From the NCBI GenBank assembly GCA_033439295.1, contig JAVTLE010000011.1, positions 2,418,082 through 2,482,081 on the forward strand: 64,000 nt of DNA. Direction: 5' to 3'. The stretch comes from Deuterostichococcus epilithicus (Eukaryota; Chlorophyta; Trebouxiophyceae; Prasiolales; Stichococcaceae). A program made the translations under genes and the position numbers. The notes beneath the pieces are model-generated. The model saw only the letters and a list, made by a program, of their open reading frames with translations, made no database searches and was not told the origin of the DNA. This document shows, piece by piece, positions 34,601 through 46,085 of this stretch; the first letter of the stretch is position 1; each line of letters begins with the position of its first letter.

Positions 34601-37600
34601 GGAGCGACCTGCCGGCACGGTTCGAACTTGTACCCGCGCAAAGGCCAGCACAGGAGGCCGTATGGCGCCTACAAAACTAAAATAATATAATCCTAATAGT
34701 GCGCGATTTAGAAATGAAAGCCGGGGAAGGTTCCGCAAGACAAGTATGCGACCAGCTGCCCTGATGGCAGTTGATGGCTCACCTGATGTCTGCGGCAGAC
34801 TGCTGCTCCTTGAGCACCGCTGCCGCCGCGTCCACCTCGGCAGCGCGGCCCTCCGCCGCCTGCCGCCGCTGCTCTGCTGCCGCCGACGCCTCGCGAGCCG
34901 ACGCCTCCCTGCATGGTGATGCCTCACGTCGGTGGCACCGTCTGACACAAAACTGCTTCCAGTTGCCGGGTGCCAGGCAGGCGCCCGTGCCTGCAGATGG
35001 TGCCAGGGGAAGGGTCCAAAGACAGGCGCGCTGCAACTGTTTGGCTAGTTTGTCCACGCTGCACCCCGTGGGAGGTGCTGCAGCGGCTGCTGCGGGTGCT
35101 GCCGCAGTCAGACGTTGCCCCCTGCCGTGCAGCGGTCGTCCGGATGCTGCCACATATGCCTGTGGCCAGTCAGCGCAAGTGCGCAGGCGGCAGAAGCGAC
35201 ATGAGCGGACGCACTTGGCGGCAGCGGCGGCCTCGCGGCTGCGCACGTCCTTGACGCGGGCGTCCAGGGCTTTGCCGCGCTCCGCCGCCTGCGCCTCCGC
35301 CCGCTGCGCCTTCGCCTCCGCGGCCGCTGTAGCCGCTGCCGCCTCGGCTGCCGCCTCGCGGCACCTGCGGGATATGAGAGGTCCCATGTGAGGGGTTCGG
35401 GTTTGATACGGCGGCAGACGGACGATGGGGCAAGTCAATCGCAAGCACCAGAGGACTGGATGCGTTCGGTTGGCCGTGACAGCGGTCAGAAGTCCGTCTC
35501 ACCGCGTCCCTGCCCCTTGGGTGCGAACAGAGCTTGGTGGAGGAGGATCGTACACCAGGCTCTTGCAGTTGCAGAGATGCAAAGGCAAAGAGGCACTCCA
35601 CATGCCGCCAGGTGATGGGTCAGTCTCCCCAGACAACTTGCACAGGTGGGGGCAGTACTATGCTCGTGGGGGCCACTGCTTTGCTCGCAAAGCACTCGGT
35701 TGGTGCTAAACACGCAGTCGCAGCTTGTGGACGAGCAGTGCGTTTCTAAAAGCCACCTACAACAGCGCATCATGGCCATGGACTACTCACTGAAAGCTAC
35801 GCATCCGCACGCGGGATGCGCAACACATGAGTGAGACTTTCATGGCCATACTTATGCAGGTGCTTTGGCTGAACAGGAGGTGACAGCAGCAGCACTCGAG
35901 TCANCGTGCCCCCCCCCCAGCCGGCCAGCTGGCGGAATTGCCTCGATGCCCATGCGGAATTGCCTCGATGGCCATGCATACACTGTGCCGCCGCGCCCTC
36001 TTGAGCATTGGCACGATGGAATTACACGATGGATGCAAAGGAGGCAGGCTCGAAATGCCCGAGTCAGACGCCCACCTGGCTGCCTCCGCCTCCGCCGCCG
36101 CCGCCTTGCTCAGCGCCTTGCGCTCTGCACCGCGGGCCGCTGCCACGGCCGCACGCTCAGAGGCCTCCGCGGCAGTCGCCGCCTCCAGCGCCGCAGCCGA
36201 CGCATCCTCCGCGGCGCGCTTGGCGCCTGGCATGAGCACGCAACAGGAGCTGGAGAAGGGCTGCTGTCTCGAGACACGACCGCAGAGACCTGACGCCCCC
36301 CCGCGCGGGGGACAGGCACGCGCGCGCTGCGCATTCTTCGCTGAAGACCCCGCTTCATCTGCAAGGGAGGCTCGTTCAAGCAGGCATATCAGATGCTTCA
36401 AGAGGCGCTCGCGGCGGGCCATGGTCCTTCCCAGCTCCCGCTCAACCTCTCCGTGATGACTTGGGGTGGTGACCATTGACTCCATTGACCGCCAGCTGAA
36501 GCCACATGGCAAGACCTGCGCCGCCCTGGAGCCTTGCCCCAGCGCGTTCTGTGCCCAAAACCCCGCAGTGGCGACTCCACCTTCGGCGACGGCAGCGGCG
36601 TCCAGGGCCGCCCGCTCGGCGACGCGCGCCTCCGCCTGCGACTGCCGCGCGGCCTCCAGCTCGGCCGCCATGCGGGACGTTTCCGCCTCTGCGGCCGCGA
36701 CCTCCGCCGCGGCCTGGCGCTTTGTCTCTGCCACGCTCGCCTCCGCCGCCTCCCTGCACAGTTGCACAGCGGGAAAAGCTCGAACGAGCTGATTGATACA
36801 AGCTGGTTGGCGAACCGGCGGTGGAGAGGCAGCAAGGGGCGCCCGCACTGCAACCCTGCCACAAAGCTGTGTGTTGGACCCCACACCACATCTCATGAGT
36901 TCATATCAGTCACCCCATGCGCCGGAGAGCTCCGTCCGCTGAAGCACATGGCAAACCAAAAGTTCGATGCTGCAAAAGACCCAGAGAGCCTTTTGCAGCC
37001 TGGAAGGCCCTTTTGATTAGGAAACGAGTTTTCTCTCTACCTCCTTTTGAAAGATGGGTATCAAAGACCCACCTGGCGATGCGCTCGTCATTGAGCGCCG
37101 CCTCAGCCGCCGCCACCCGGGCGGCGTCCTCCGCAGCAGCTTCCTTGAACCGGCGCGCCTCCCGCAGATAGGCCTGCTTCGCCTCGTTCGTGACCGCGTC
37201 CACCTCCTGCGCAGGACGCACGGGGCTTGAACCAAGGTGCTGGTCTGCCGCTGGCACAATCGGGATGATTGGTGGGCGTACTTGCGACAGGCTCTCTGCC
37301 GCAGAGCTGGCTACTTCGCCTCGGTCATGATCACGTCCCACATCCTGCTCAAGGCGCACGGGTTTGGGGTGGGATGAAGATCGCCCGCTCGGGGGCTCTG
37401 CAACGATGATACACCCTTGGTGCAAGTGAGCGAGCTGCTCAGCTGTGCGGCAGATGCATCCCTGTCTCAAGCAGCAACTGAATGCCATATGTGCAACCAC
37501 GTGTGCATAGGCTGCATGCCAGGATCTTGGCATATTTAGCTGCGTTACAATCCAAGATGCTGCTTGAGTTCCCCCAGATGTCCTCAGCGATGGACGAGCA

Positions 37601-38067
37601 GCAATGCCATCGCAACCGGCGCGGAGCCCAGGACAGGATGTGCTCCTGAGAACGCGCACCGCAAGGTGTTCGTCGTACTCGACGATGCGCTGCGTCAGCT
37701 GCTGCACCTCGCCCTCACGCGCCGCCAGCTGCGGGCGCACGCACACACACGAAACCATCAAGCCGTGGCGGTCACGGGTGTGGGACCAGCCTCCAGCTGT
37801 CCCACCCATTTCGCTTGTACCGCGCAGTTGGCCATGATGTTTACGCCCTGATGCGATCTGCAGGCAGAGCTTCCGGCGGGCGAGGCCAGTCACGTCGGCA
37901 ACTCAAATGCGCATGAATTGAGCCTTTTGGGTGGAGCTGCCCACGCGGTTCCCCGACAAACGACGTTTCAGTCTGAAACACCGCACCTGTCGCTCAAGGT
38001 GGGCAACCTGAGCCGCCAGCTCGGCCGCCTCGGCTCGCGGCACGCCCGCCGGCTGCAGCGCACCCTC
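25611..38067 (-). CDS. Long coiled-coil protein with NLS-like and AT-hook tail (N-terminus not resolved)
   Basis: About 24 exons read as Ala/Glu/Lys/Arg-rich heptad-like helices. Checked exons: 37987-38067 (RAEAAELAAQVAHLERQ), 37660-37728 (EVQQLTQRIVEYDEHLA), 37073-37206, 36581-36753, 29046-29277, 26917-27169, 26207-26332, 25757-25866, 25611-25647. Others lie near 36380, 36150, 35300, 34850, 34330, 34020, 33220, 32600, 31660, 31140, 30580, 30040, 29615, 28165 and 27790. After the coil (about 38.0-31.0 kb) the tail has basic clusters (GRRKRSR near 29615, APKRRRG in 29046-29277), a histone-H1-like Lys/Ala segment behind an AT-hook (KRGRPRKD, exon 26917-27169), and an ordered-looking end (LAELLEEAEEIQRLPLPPDE, then DIHYPK and TGA). 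This suggests a nuclear, DNA-associated filament or scaffold protein; a lamin-like (CRWN/NMCP) role is a guess. The first exon or exons upstream of 38067 were not identified. Confidence 0.65.
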
Positions 38068-39346
38068 CTGCCTGCGAGGGCTTGCAAACCGCAGCTTGAG
38101 CAATTTCATGTTTGGAACATGCCAGGCCTTTGTGATTGGTGTGGCTGGACCTGTGCATGTGGCGCAGCGTCTGCGTGCGGCTCGCCTGCTGGTTGCGGGC
38201 CCCCTTCGTGCCTGCGATAGACGCAGCCAACCCGGGTCAAATTGCTTTGAAAGTTGATGGGTGTATGGGGTCATGTGGTGGCCGTCCCAGCTGAGCGCGC
38301 CATCTACCCTGTTGCCTACCGCCCCGGACTCCCCTCCCCCCTTCACGGGCGCAGGTGCGCCATTGTAACGGACGTAAGGCATCAGCAAATGGCCACAAGC
38401 CCCGCCCGATCCGTCGATCATTCCCGCCAGAAATGCCCGCTTCTGGCAGTGCCACCTTCCGGAGCGGTAGCAGCAACAGTAGGTGGCACGTGCGTGCGAA
38501 GGATCTGCAGTCGGGGCGGTCTCCGAAGTGGATCGTTAATCGCGCTGGCCTTCATGGCTGACAGTCCGCGCTCATGCCAGCAAGTAAGCCCCTCAATCGA
38601 CCTGAGTGCAGCCATGCAAGGGTGCGCGAACGCAGAACATCTTATACACGGCACTCACTGAGGTGATATGACAATTCGCGTGCACATCGCCATGTTCTGC
38701 GACGGTGTTGCATTGCGGAAGCTTGCCAGCATGGGGACCATCTTTGACAAGGGGATTTCGAGCGAGCTCATGCCGTCGAGATGCAAGCTTGTGTCACGAT
38801 GGCATGACACACAGATAATGCGCTGCATGTCGGATGCTTGAGGCACGGAAGTGCATACTGGAAGCGGGTCCATAGCGACGGCGAGCCGACGTAGCCGGTT
38901 CCCCCGCCCCGCTGCATGGCTGATGCAGCCTTGCGGATCACTACAGATGCATTTGCGATGTCGGGCCGTGTTCGAGGCCGCCTGTACTAATTTCTGGCTC
39001 GATTCGGGAGCAGAAACTGAAGGAGGGGCCTGCAAATTGAGACGCCCTCGCGCTGTCGTGCAGTGCGCTTTGCGATCTTGTGCTGCTACCGTAAGCGCAT
39101 CAGCAAGATGTCTGTTGTTTTGTGCTTCTCGCTGCCGCAGCCGGCGGCCAAAGTCTGATCCGACACGGTACCCGATCATGCAACATCCCATACATTTTCC
39201 GAGACCAGAATTCTCGGCGTGACGTTTGCAAAATCTTGGTGTGACAACCCACAGAGCCTGGTAAAATATCTGAGTAATTGCAGCAGCGATGGCGGCACTG
39301 TTGGTACCGCGACGTCGCATCCGTTCTCGTGCGCATTAGCGGCGCC
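38068..39346. promoter_or_regulatory. Divergent region: unresolved 5' end of coiled-coil gene and promoter of nicastrin
   Basis: It should hold the missing first exon(s) of the coiled-coil gene (-) and the nicastrin promoter (+). A long open minus-strand frame (38655-39320) lacks the codon bias and splice context of the neighbours, so I do not call it. No core promoter motif is recognised. Confidence 0.4.
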
Positions 39347-42300
39347 ATGATGCCAAGCCTCCTGACATTGGCGGCGGCACTGCTTGTCGCCCCAGGTAGT
39401 TCTGTCACCCAAGCATCGTCTCACTGGACAATCCCACCTGAGACGGAACAACCCGCATGCTACCTGAAGTGGCAGCGCCAATGCGCCTGGCAGACACACC
39501 TGCACAGATGCAATATGCGGCCTCCAGTCCTTCTTGTTTTGCTTTTGCGCAGGGTGCTGGGGTGCCGGACCGCAGTTGAAGAACCACCTGGACCTACAGC
39601 GAGCAATATACACGGACGTCGCGCCCGCGAATGCGTGCGTGCGACTCCTAAACGCCACCCACGAGATCGGCTGCGCAGGTGCCTGCGGACCGTGATGATC
39701 TGCCACAGGCTCGCTTGTCTGACAATCATAACGCTGCACAAACAACCGACTGCAAGAGCTGGCTCCAAGACATGGACACGGACATGGACAACCTCAATGG
39801 GGCACTGTCATCCCTGCTATACAACCATACGACCATGTGAACCCAGGACCTCAAATGATGTGCAAAGCCCAGGTTCAGCGCCTGCAAGTGAGCTTGCAAT
39901 GGCCTTGACGGCTGCCTCACTTCGCGCTCCTCTCTGTGCAGCGCCGGGTGCGGTCACAGTGAAGGGCACCCTCGTGCCCTGGCACAACCTGATGGCAGCT
40001 GCCCTACCAGGTGAGCAGCTCCACTAAGAGGAAGGAAATCTCACCCAAAACACACCCATGGCCATGCGCATGGGCCTGCGCTGCAGCACTGTGGGACAGA
40101 CACCCACCCACCTGAGCAGCTGCTGATGCCTGTCTGCCGTCAATGGCTGGACGAACGCTTCCAGGACAGTCGCAATGCCGCTTTTGACTGCCGCAGATGC
40201 CGGCGCCATCGTGCTGGTGGTGCCCCCAAATGACGTGGCGGATGCGCTGGAGGTGGCGGCATCATCCGAGAGCGTCAAGGGCATCCTCATAGAGCCAGGT
40301 CTGTGCCTGCTGCCCTGTGAAACCACGCCATCTCCTGCCCTGTTGCGATCTACTGCGAGGAGATTGCAGTGTGTGGCGGCGCAGCCGTGCCATTGCATCT
40401 GGGCAGCCCAGGACTGCAAAACCCGTGCTGTTTGTATTCAGTGCGTTGTGCCGGGGTGATTACGGGTACTGGCTGGGACACCGCAAGTGAATAGCCGTCA
40501 CGCCGTCACAGAGCAGGCATAGGTTTGCCTGCTGTGTCTGAGCCACCCCGCTGCCGCCACTGCAGGGCCAATTCCACCCAAGGGCTTCTCGGCGGCGCCC
40601 GCATTCCCCGGCGCCGCCTACGCGCCCTATGGGGACCGCAGCCATGCCTGGAACCCGCTGGGAAACGGGCTGGCCCGCCGACCGCTGCCGCTGCCGGTCA
40701 TGCTGCTGGACGGTGATGCGGCAGCCGACGCCGCGCTCCGCGCCGACGCCAACGCTCGGCAGGTTGGCGCTGCTTTGCCTGGAGCTAGCTGTTGCGGACG
40801 GAGGAGAATTCTGGTATCATACAGCGTCCTGCGCGGCGGCGACTGCCTTGAGCGAGGCACGACACTGCCGCAACCTGCAAGTTCGGTGCAAGGCTTCTTC
40901 AATATTCCAGGGAGAAAATGTGTTTTACGGCTCTGATGTGGACCATGACAGTTTCATGAAAGTGGGCACAACAGCTGCCGACTGATGACGCTGCAGGGGT
41001 ACGGTGGCGCGGTGCACTTTGCCGAGCTGCGCGCGGAGATGTCGGCACGCCACAACAGCAGCGCCTGCGTCGCCGCCGGCGCCTGCCTGCCCTTGGGCGG
41101 GCACAGCGTCTGGGCGGCGCTGCCGCCGCTGTCGGCGGCGGATCCACAGGGCAGCAAACGGGAAGATGCGCTGCCGGTGACGCTGGTGGTGGCTTCCATC
41201 GACGCTAGCGGCCTGTTCCACGACTCTGTCGTGGTGAGTGACTCTCGTCGGGGGTTGCTGAGCTTGTGCTGCGGCTGGCAGATTGGGAGCTCTGGGATAT
41301 TCAGCAAGGCACGTCAGTGCAACTCAGCAGAGCAAACGGGCGTCCAGTCCGCCATTTGGCCACATGGCGTGCTCCGCTAAATTTGACTGCGGCTCCCGCA
41401 TGCAGAACTCAGGAACCCGCATGCAAACATGTGCACCTCGAAAGCGGCAGTCCCTGTGCAGGGCGCGGACGCGCCGCTGTCGGGCCTGGTCGCCATGCTG
41501 GCGGCGGCGGATGCGCTGGGGCGGGCGCGGGCGGCGGGGGCGGTTTTCAGACGGCGGTTGGTGTTTGCGGCGCTGGCGGGCGAGGCGTGGGACTTTCAGG
41601 GCAGCCGGCGGCTGCTTTGGGACATGCACCAGGGCGGCAATGCGACGGCCGGGCTGCGTCTGGCCTCCATCGACCAGGTGATGCGGGACGTGGAACTGTA
41701 AGGCATATGGGGGCTATACCCTCGCAGTCGCCGCGGAGCTGGGTGCGGGGCGAAGAGCGAGTCTGGCCGCTCCCTGCTGCACGAGAGGGTGGCACCCAAG
41801 AGAGATTCCAGGGTGGCGTGAGCCATGTGCAGTCGGGCAGCTCGGCAGGCGGCAGCAGGCCTCGCAACTGGGTCTGACTGAACCTGTCGGCTGGACAGCA
41901 CCTGTTTTCGTTCTCGCACTCGCAGGCCGACCGTCAAATTCCTGTGCAGTCAACTTTCCAGCCACTTTCTGTTACGGCATTTGCTGCACGGCATGACCCC
42001 ATGCCCCCCGATATGAGTCGGGAGCTGGGGCGTCCATCTTGGCACTGCAGGGCGTCGTGCAGCAGCGGCCGCAGGCAGCCAGCCCCTCCCTGGGTTGCCT
42101 GCCCCGGTTGCCACGGCCCTGTTCCTGCGCTGACACCCAGCATGAGGCAGGGTCATCAAGAGGTCGCCAGAAACCTGACAAGTCAATAGCAGCCACTCGG
42201 GGTCCCACGCCTCTCTGCAAGTGCCCATTTGCACCAGCCGACGCAGAGGTGCTGAGTCCCAAACCCTGAAACCCTAATACCCTGACCCCCTTTCCTTTCC

Positions 42301-45300
42301 AGGTGCTCGAGCTGGGTCAGGTGGGTCTGGCACGCGGGCCGGCGGCGGAGGCGGCGGGAGCCATGGAAGCTGCGCAGCTGTTCGTGCACGCGCAGCCGGC
42401 CGGCAGCGGCTTCGGTGACGCGTCCGCGCTGGTGGCCGCGCTGCAGGCGGCCGCCGCCGACGGCGGCAACGCTGCACGGGTGAGTCAGCAGCTGCCCGCA
42501 ATGGCTCGCGCCTGCCTCAAAGCGATGCAGCGGTCCAGAACATGTGCACGAGTTTTGCACGAGGTTTTTCGCCTTCTCCCCAGCACGCAGCATCGTCGCG
42601 CACCACTGTACTTCCTCCCAGCAGCGTCTGTCGGGCGCCCACTCCTGCTGCCGGCCTGCCGATTTGCCTTTGCTTGCCTGCTCGGCGTGATGCTGCAACG
42701 ACGGCTGTGGACGGACGGCGGCCATTCTATGACGAGGCTGTGGTTCCGGTGCAGGCGACAGTCAGCCGTGCCTCGAGCAGAAACCCGGGCGTGCCGCCGT
42801 CGTCGCTGTTCAGCTTCCTGCGCGCCAGGCCCTCCCTCGCCGGCGCCGTGCTGGCGGACTTTGACGCCGAGTACGTGAACTGCTTCGCGGACAGCCGCTT
42901 CGACAACGCCAGCAACGTGGACGCCGGCAGCGTCACCGCGGCGGCGCTCGTGGCGGCGCGGGCGCTGCACTCCCTGGCGGCAGGGCCTGACTCGGCGCCG
43001 CTGCAGGTGTGGTGCCCAGAACTGGAACCTGGAACGATGTGGCTCGTGAGTGGCGGGGGAGGCTCGAAACATAATGTCGCCTTATTCGCTTCGACCGTGT
43101 AGCCCGTGGCTGGCAGCAAGCGGCAAGGGCTGTCTGTAGCGATCGGCTCACACTGCTCCTCTACGGCGCCTATAAGCACCAAGTGCAGCCGTCCGGCGAA
43201 AGCTGTGCGCGGCAGAGGGCCGCAACACCACATGCTCAGAACCATCCAACAATCATAGACCTGATCCTAGTACTGTCTTGTAGGCAAGACTCGAACTTGT
43301 GCTCCCTCTGCAGCGCCCACACGGGTGCTTTACCCTGATCCTCAGCAGCTCAGCGAGTCTCTGATCTCGACTCTTGCATGCAGACCAACGAGACCGCAAC
43401 GCGTGATCTAGTGGTGGAGCTGCTGGGCTGCCTGGCGGCGTCAAGGCCCGGCCTGAGCTGCCCGCTGGTGCAGGCGCTCACCTCGACCTCGGGCGCGCCG
43501 GCGCAGCACTACATAGGCGTGCTGCACACGCTGACGGCGGACTCACAGGTTGGCGGCTATCTCGTTTCTGGCCTCGTTTGTCCGCCTAACCTGTCTGTAA
43601 ACATGCCTTGTAAGCATGTTTACCCCTTGGGTGGATATGTAAGCAGTGGCTTCCCGGCAGCGGCACCGCCAGGGCGAGCTGCACACACTGGCGGCGGACT
43701 TGCACCGAACTTCAGCAAATCGTCAAAAACTCATTTGTCTCCTGGATCTCGCGCAGGATCCGGACCCAAGCGTCAAGGGCGACCTGCCGCGCTTCCTGTG
43801 GAACTTTCTCGCACAGCGCACCACGCAGGTGCGGCGCCGATTCGAGCAGATGTGGGCACGCCCCTGCACAGGTCTACGTGCATGCCAATTGCTGACAGTG
43901 ACGGAAACACAGTGCCTGCACGCTGCGTTAAACCGGCATTCAAATTGCTTTGCACCTGCACACAGCTGTCAGCCGTGACCTCTGCAATTCAGGTGGTATG
44001 TGGCGTCCTGGGGTCTCTTAGCAAGCCCCTGGCGCTCCTGGCTGTCGCACACCACAGCATGCAGCCCCCCTGCACGCAGGCTGGGGAGGGCGGCGGCATG
44101 GCCTGCGACTTTGGCAAACGCGCATGCCCCGGCGGCGGCGCATGCATCGGATACCGTGCGGCGCTCAGCTGGCCGGCATCCGCAGGGAAGTGCGCCGCTG
44201 CGACGGCGCGATACGTGCCGAGCTACTCGACAGCGCTGAGGTGACTGGCTGCCGCGTGGATCACTCACTCCTGCCCGTGAGCACTCATGGACAGGAAATC
44301 AGCGGCCAGCCGCCGAGGGGTTTTTAAAGGTGCTCCCTCATCACGGCAGCTCCAGCTCAAGGCGCCCTGGACAGCCTGCAAGCGAAAGCGAAGCAGGATG
44401 CGAAGTGTGGAGCCATCATCAGCGCCTGATGGCTTGGAAATGGTTCTTGCACTTTCAAGTACATTGGGTCCACGGGCACTGGCCTGTAAGCCCTGACCTC
44501 CAGCTGGAGAGCCACCAGGCTGGAAAGAGACCACATAACAAGGAGTGACCTCTTCTGCCTGTGCGCAGCAGGGTTTTTTTTCCGCAACAGAAGCGCATGG
44601 CCTCTGATTGCTGCCACAGGTGCGATGGGTGCGACGGCGCGAGGACGTTCTACAACAACCGATGGCAGGTGCGCAACAAATCCAGCACGTCTTGGGTCCC
44701 AGTGCATTTCCTGAAACCCGGGGTTGCCAGGCCCCCAGCGCAGCCCCACACCGCACCGCGTTCGACTGTGAAGGCACGAGCAAGAACGCACCTCTTGTCG
44801 GCTGCAACTGCAAAGAGGCAAAGCCAACGCCTGTTGCGGCAGCTCTTCGCATGACCTACCGAGTCTGCGCCCGACGAGCAAAGCTGTTGAGCTTGCAGGT
44901 TACGGCTGAGGCCGACGCCTGGGCGGCGGACGGCGGCTGGCCGGTCGACCCGGCGTGGACGGAGAGCAACTGGCCTGAAGCGCAGCCTTCGTTCCTCCTC
45001 TACCAGGTGGCGCCTGTGTTGCCTTTGGCGCCCCCTCCAACGCTCTGCTACTGGAGATCACACTGTCATGCGTGGTCTTAGGAGAGCTGCAGGCCAGAGC
45101 TTGCGCAAGACAGGGTCTGGACTGGGCCAGCGCCCCTGCCGGTAGTTATTCATTGCGCACTGGATGGCTTGCAATCGGATCATGCTTCATGTGGCAGAAG
45201 CGCTGACGGTGTAATCGCAACCCCCTGTTCAGGAGGAGTCACTCGCGGTGGTACGGTTCGTGTGGCTGGCCGGAGTGCTCGCAACGGGCGCCACTGCCGC

Positions 45301-45349
45301 CACAATGCTCGCCGCGCGTGTGGTATTTGCCGCCAAGTTACAGCGATGA
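39347..45349 (+). CDS. NCSTN: Nicastrin, gamma-secretase subunit
   Basis: A type I membrane glycoprotein of the gamma-secretase complex (with presenilin, APH-1 and PEN-2); it gates substrate entry by sensing the free N-terminus. Exons: 39347-39395, 39553-39678, 39942-40010, 40197-40298, 40566-40762, 40997-41233, 41462-41677, 42303-42479, 42755-43006, 43384-43548, 43757-43828, 44080-44240, 44892-45006, 45233-45349. Phases agree and give 684 residues, against 709 in human. Landmarks: signal peptide (SLLTLAAALLVAP), CVRLLNATHEIGC, WNPLGNGLA, GEAWDFQGSRRLLWDM at the place of human GETFDYIGSSRMVYDM, PPSSLFSFLRARPSLAGAVL, the plant-type ARYVPSYST, DPAWTESNW, and a final TM helix (VRFVWLAGVLATGATAATML) with a short KLQR tail. 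The acceptor at 44891 (TTGAG) is unusual but required by phase. The DYIGS motif is changed to DFQGS. Confidence 0.93.
43673..43706 (+). repeat. Exon-edge echo in nicastrin intron (GELHTLAADLH)
   Basis: A direct copy of the end of exon 43384-43548. The exon reads GVLHTLTADSQ and the intron copy, 156 bases downstream, reads GELHTLAADLH in the same frame. A weaker match to the end of the exon at 44080-44240 (TGCGACGGCGCGA) occurs at 44620-44667, bounded by CACAG and CAG/GTGCGC, and could be spliced as a cryptic exon. Confidence 0.75.
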
Positions 45350-46085
45350 CAAACGAGCATTAGCAGGCGTAGAATGCTCAGCGGTCCTGGTCGTGACGTG
45401 GTCGTCTAGACCTACCTACCTCTCGGTGGGCTGTTATACAAAAGGTGCTGGTGCTCACATTCATCTGGCGCAGGGCGGCGGTGGACGGCCAGGCGAACCT
45501 TGTACAGTCTGCTGCAGTGTCGCTGCATTCGTGAACAGCCTTTATGGACGGAGCTTTGATTCGGTGCTCGTGCTACCTACCTGCAAGCCACAAACGCAGG
45601 GTTTCCTCAGCAGCCAGCAATTTCTTCGCTGGTGATGTCCTGACCTTGCTGCTCCCCAATGATGCCTTACAAGCCACCGATTACAAGCCCGAGCAAAGCG
45701 CGAGAACGCTATCATAAGTGTCACCCAGGCATCTCTGGGCAGTAATTCTCTCACAACACTGGAGTCGATGCTCAGGTGCAGTGTTCCAAGCGCAGCATGC
45801 GGAATGCGCATGGGTACAGGTTTTATGAACTCCTGCCCCGTGACTGACTGAGAGGGTCTGCAGGGCTCCAGGCTCGATGCAGTATCGTGCCTTCACAAGT
45901 AAACAGCCCACGAGCCGCACACAAAGCAACCAGCGTCTCCACGGCAAAGTCCTGATGTGCATGCCGTGTTCGGCGCATTGCACGTCATTCATCCGCAGTG
46001 CCCGGTGCGGCGCGACTTGCTGCCCTGCGGCCGGCCTGTGCGGACAATATCGCAGCAGCATCGCAGCGCTGCTGTGGCTGTGACT
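45350..46085. other. Intergenic region between convergent genes
   Basis: It separates the stops of nicastrin (+) and asparaginyl-tRNA synthetase (-). Two TTACA motifs on the plus strand (45667-45671 and 45681-45685) read TGTAA on the minus strand, about 400 bases beyond the synthetase stop. They are candidate poly(A) signals for that gene. No coding exon is seen. Confidence 0.45.

Noticed and set aside
31000-37200. Alanine/glutamate-rich segments as separate small genes
   Set aside because: Each is bounded by AG and GT(G) sites, and together they read as successive exons of one coiled-coil protein on the minus strand.
38655-39320. 221-codon open frame on the minus strand
   Set aside because: It lacks the Ala/Gly/Leu-rich, G+C-third-position pattern of real exons here, has no recognisable motif, and lies in the divergent promoter region. 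Open frames of this length occur by chance in G+C-rich DNA.
44620-44667. Apparent nicastrin exon with good splice borders (TGCDGARTFYNNRW-like reading)
   Set aside because: Its phase does not fit either neighbour, while the exon at 44080-44240 supplies the expected plant-type ARYVPSYST segment and joins in phase to 44892. It is better read as an echo or cryptic exon.
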